From an uncultured Bacteroidales bacterium (lineage in GTDB: Bacteria; Bacteroidota; Bacteroidia; Bacteroidales; P3), in NCBI GenBank assembly GCA_947179195.1, contig CAMXAS010000047.1, forward strand, positions 1 through 8,463: a stretch of 8,463 nt of DNA, given 5' to 3'. Positions 7,133 to 8,463 of this stretch are shown in pieces. The first letter of the stretch is position 1; each line of letters starts with the position of its first letter. The position numbers and the translations under genes were made by a program. A model generated the notes under the pieces. That model was not told where the DNA came from, did no database searches, and was given only the letters and a program-made list of their open reading frames with translations.

Positions 7133-7231
7133 AAATTTGCATTTTAGCGGAGTTTACTATCGTTAAAATGACATTTTAGCGGAGTTTACAACCGCTAAAT
7201 TTGCATTTTAGCGGAGTTTATAATATATTTG
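7133..7231. repeat. Three-unit 32-base tandem repeat upstream of ATPase
   Basis: The 17-mer CATTTTAGCGGAGTTTA occurs exactly three times, at 7140-7156, 7172-7188 and 7204-7220, with start-to-start spacing of exactly 32 bases. Copies 1 and 3 also share the preceding AAATTTG, giving 24 identical bases 64 apart. The 15-base intervals differ but are complementary to the repeat: CCGCTAAA in the second pairs with TTTAGCGG, and CGTTAAAATG in the first pairs with CATTTTAGCG with one G-T wobble. The third unit is shortened after the 17-mer and ends in TATATTTG. The array sits in the AT-rich gap between two divergent genes. Confidence 0.9.
7200..7231 (+). promoter_or_regulatory. Putative ATPase promoter built from repeat units
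   Basis: TTTG (7200-7203) and TATATTTG (7224-7231) are separated by exactly 20 bases and match the Bacteroidota -33 TTTG and -7 TAnnTTTG elements perfectly. The -33 is the end of the second repeat unit and the -7 is the end of the degenerate third unit. Only 20 bases separate the -7 box from the ATG at 7252, so the leader is short. A second -7 match, TAAATTTG, is at 7196-7203 but has no good -33. Confidence 0.65.
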
Positions 7232-7251
7232 CATCTCGAAAACAACATTTT

Positions 7252-8463
7252 ATGAATTCCGATACGTTTTACCGGGTTATCCTTGAACAACAAGCGGAAC
7301 TTCCCGCGGCGGTCAGTCAGGATTTCGTGCTTAGAAACGAGACCGACTTCATTTCCCTCGACAGCAAACTGGCACAAGTGGTCATCGGCGTGCGCCGGAG
7401 CGGAAAATCCACGCTTTGCCATATGGCGCTGCGCAAAGCCGGGGTTCAATACGGTTATGTCAATTTTGACGACGACCGCTTGGGCAAACTCGGCATGGAA
7501 GACCTGAACCTCGTTTTGGAAGCTCTCTATCGCGTATATGGCAACGACATCCAATATCTCTTCTTTGATGAAATCCAAAATGTGGAAGGCTGGCATCTTT
7601 TCGTGAACCGGCTGCTCCGCCAAGGCCTGCACCTTATCATCACGGGCTCCAACGCCCGTCTGTTGAGTTCGGAATTGGCCACGCATCTGACGGGACGCTA
7701 CCACGAGATACGCCTCTACCCTTTCTCTTTCAAGGACTTCTGCGTTGCAAACGGCATAAAGACCGACAAGCCGACCACCAAACATATCGCGTTGCTGAAA
7801 AATACGTTGGACCGCTATCTATTGGAGGGTGGCTTCCCCGAGATGGGCCATTTGTCGGTGACCGAGAAGCACGGCTACGTCGGCAGTCTGATAGACGCCA
7901 TCATTACCAAAGACATCGCCCCGCGTTTCCATATCCGCAACGTGGCCGGTCTCAAGACCTTGGCGCATCACTTGATTAACCATGCCGGCCAGTTCATCAA
8001 CCTGAACGATTTGGTCGATACGCTCGGCATCGGCACGGACAAAACCATCCGGCTTTACCTTGACTATCTGAGCCAGGCCTTCCTCATCCTGCCCCTGACC
8101 AAATTCTCCTATAAAAGCAGCGAGCGGTTGCGCAACAGCAAGGCCTACATCGTGGATACGGGTATTCTGACGTACCGCCCGGACGTGCTGTCAACGGAAA
8201 ATCTCGGCTGGCGGTTGGAAAACGTCGTACTGCTGGAGTTGCAACGCCGAAACGCGCCGCTGCACCGGGACGTATTCTACTACCGTCCCGCCTCCCGTTC
8301 CCGCGAAGTGGATTTTGTCGTAACCGAACGCGGGCGCGTTTTGGAACTGCTCCAAGTGGCCTACGATATCAGCCAGCCCAAAACGCTGGCCCGGGAATTG
8401 GCGGCCTTGGCCGAAGCCGCCCAAAAGACGGGCTGCCACAACCTGACCCTTATCGCGGCGGGA
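7252..8463 (+). CDS. AAA/DUF4143 ATPase, 3' end beyond window
   Basis: The frame is open from ATG 7252 to the window edge (404 codons, no stop), and the family is usually only slightly longer. The N-terminal AAA_14-type ATPase has Walker A GVRRSGKST (46-54, Lys52), Walker B YLFFDEIQNVEGW (Asp106, Glu107), and the sensor-like ITGSNARLLSSEL followed by LTGRYHEIRLYPFSFKDF. The DUF4143 part follows: RYLLEGGFPEM, IITKDIAPRF, a winged-helix-like stretch (about 240-275), KAYIVDTGIL, and WRLENVVLLEL (Glu323) with REVDFVV (Asp354). This end resembles a PD-(D/E)xK nuclease fold, but the ExK position reads Gln368-Val-Ala370, so cleavage is doubtful. These ATPases are abundant in Bacteroidota and archaea, often in many copies, and their cellular role is unsettled. 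ATG 7252 is preferred because it gives the normal N-terminus and follows the promoter. Confidence 0.9.
   Translation, partial: MNSDTFYRVILEQQAELPAAVSQDFVLRNETDFISLDSKLAQVVIGVRRSGKSTLCHMALRKAGVQYGYVNFDDDRLGKLGMEDLNLVLEALYRVYGNDIQYLFFDEIQNVEGWHLFVNRLLRQGLHLIITGSNARLLSSELATHLTGRYHEIRLYPFSFKDFCVANGIKTDKPTTKHIALLKNTLDRYLLEGGFPEMGHLSVTEKHGYVGSLIDAIITKDIAPRFHIRNVAGLKTLAHHLINHAGQFINLNDLVDTLGIGTDKTIRLYLDYLSQAFLILPLTKFSYKSSERLRNSKAYIVDTGILTYRPDVLSTENLGWRLENVVLLELQRRNAPLHRDVFYYRPASRSREVDFVVTERGRVLELLQVAYDISQPKTLARELAALAEAAQKTGCHNLTLIAAG

Noticed and set aside
7140..7220. Possible CRISPR array
   Set aside because: Repeats are 17 bases with 15-base intervals that are complementary to the repeat; both are too short for a CRISPR array, and no cas gene is present.
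7195..7785. A 196-codon minus-strand frame over the ATPase start and repeat array
   Set aside because: Antisense to the ATPase Walker A and B region and without any visible domain or promoter.

Overview
The window looks like a chromosomal segment of a GC-rich member of the Bacteroidota, most likely Bacteroidales. Three things support this. The intergenic regions carry copies of the Bacteroidota -7 promoter element TAnnTTTG, the starts lack clear Shine-Dalgarno sequences, and the protein set is typical: a Porphyromonas-type dipeptidyl peptidase IV, an LpxD-like acyltransferase directly after efp, and an AAA/DUF4143 ATPase. I cannot fix the genus from sequence alone.

Layout. On the left (about 19-4960, minus strand) lies a likely three-gene operon read right to left: a short-chain dehydrogenase/reductase, then dipeptidyl peptidase IV, then an exported thioredoxin-fold protein without a CxxC motif. 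The gaps are 30 and 4 bases. A 128-base divergent promoter region (4961-5088) separates this operon from a plus-strand pair: elongation factor P and an LpxD-family N-acyltransferase, 33 bases apart. A strong, nearly symmetric hairpin (6651-6682) sits between the end of that pair and a convergent small gene for a Bor-like lipoprotein with a histidine-rich tail (6694-7068, minus).

The right part is more accessory in character. An AT-rich gap (7069-7251) holds three copies of a 17-base sequence at an exact 32-base spacing. The last unit blends into a near-ideal Bacteroidota promoter for an AAA/DUF4143 ATPase that runs off the right edge after 404 codons.

Functionally the left half is core physiology: envelope peptide processing, translation of proline stretches, and lipid A or related acylation. 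A novel system is not evident. The most unusual features are the 32-base tandem array that appears to build part of the ATPase promoter, a perfect palindrome inside the dehydrogenase promoter, the natural pentahistidine lipoprotein tail, and the cysteine-poor thioredoxin-fold partner of the peptidase.
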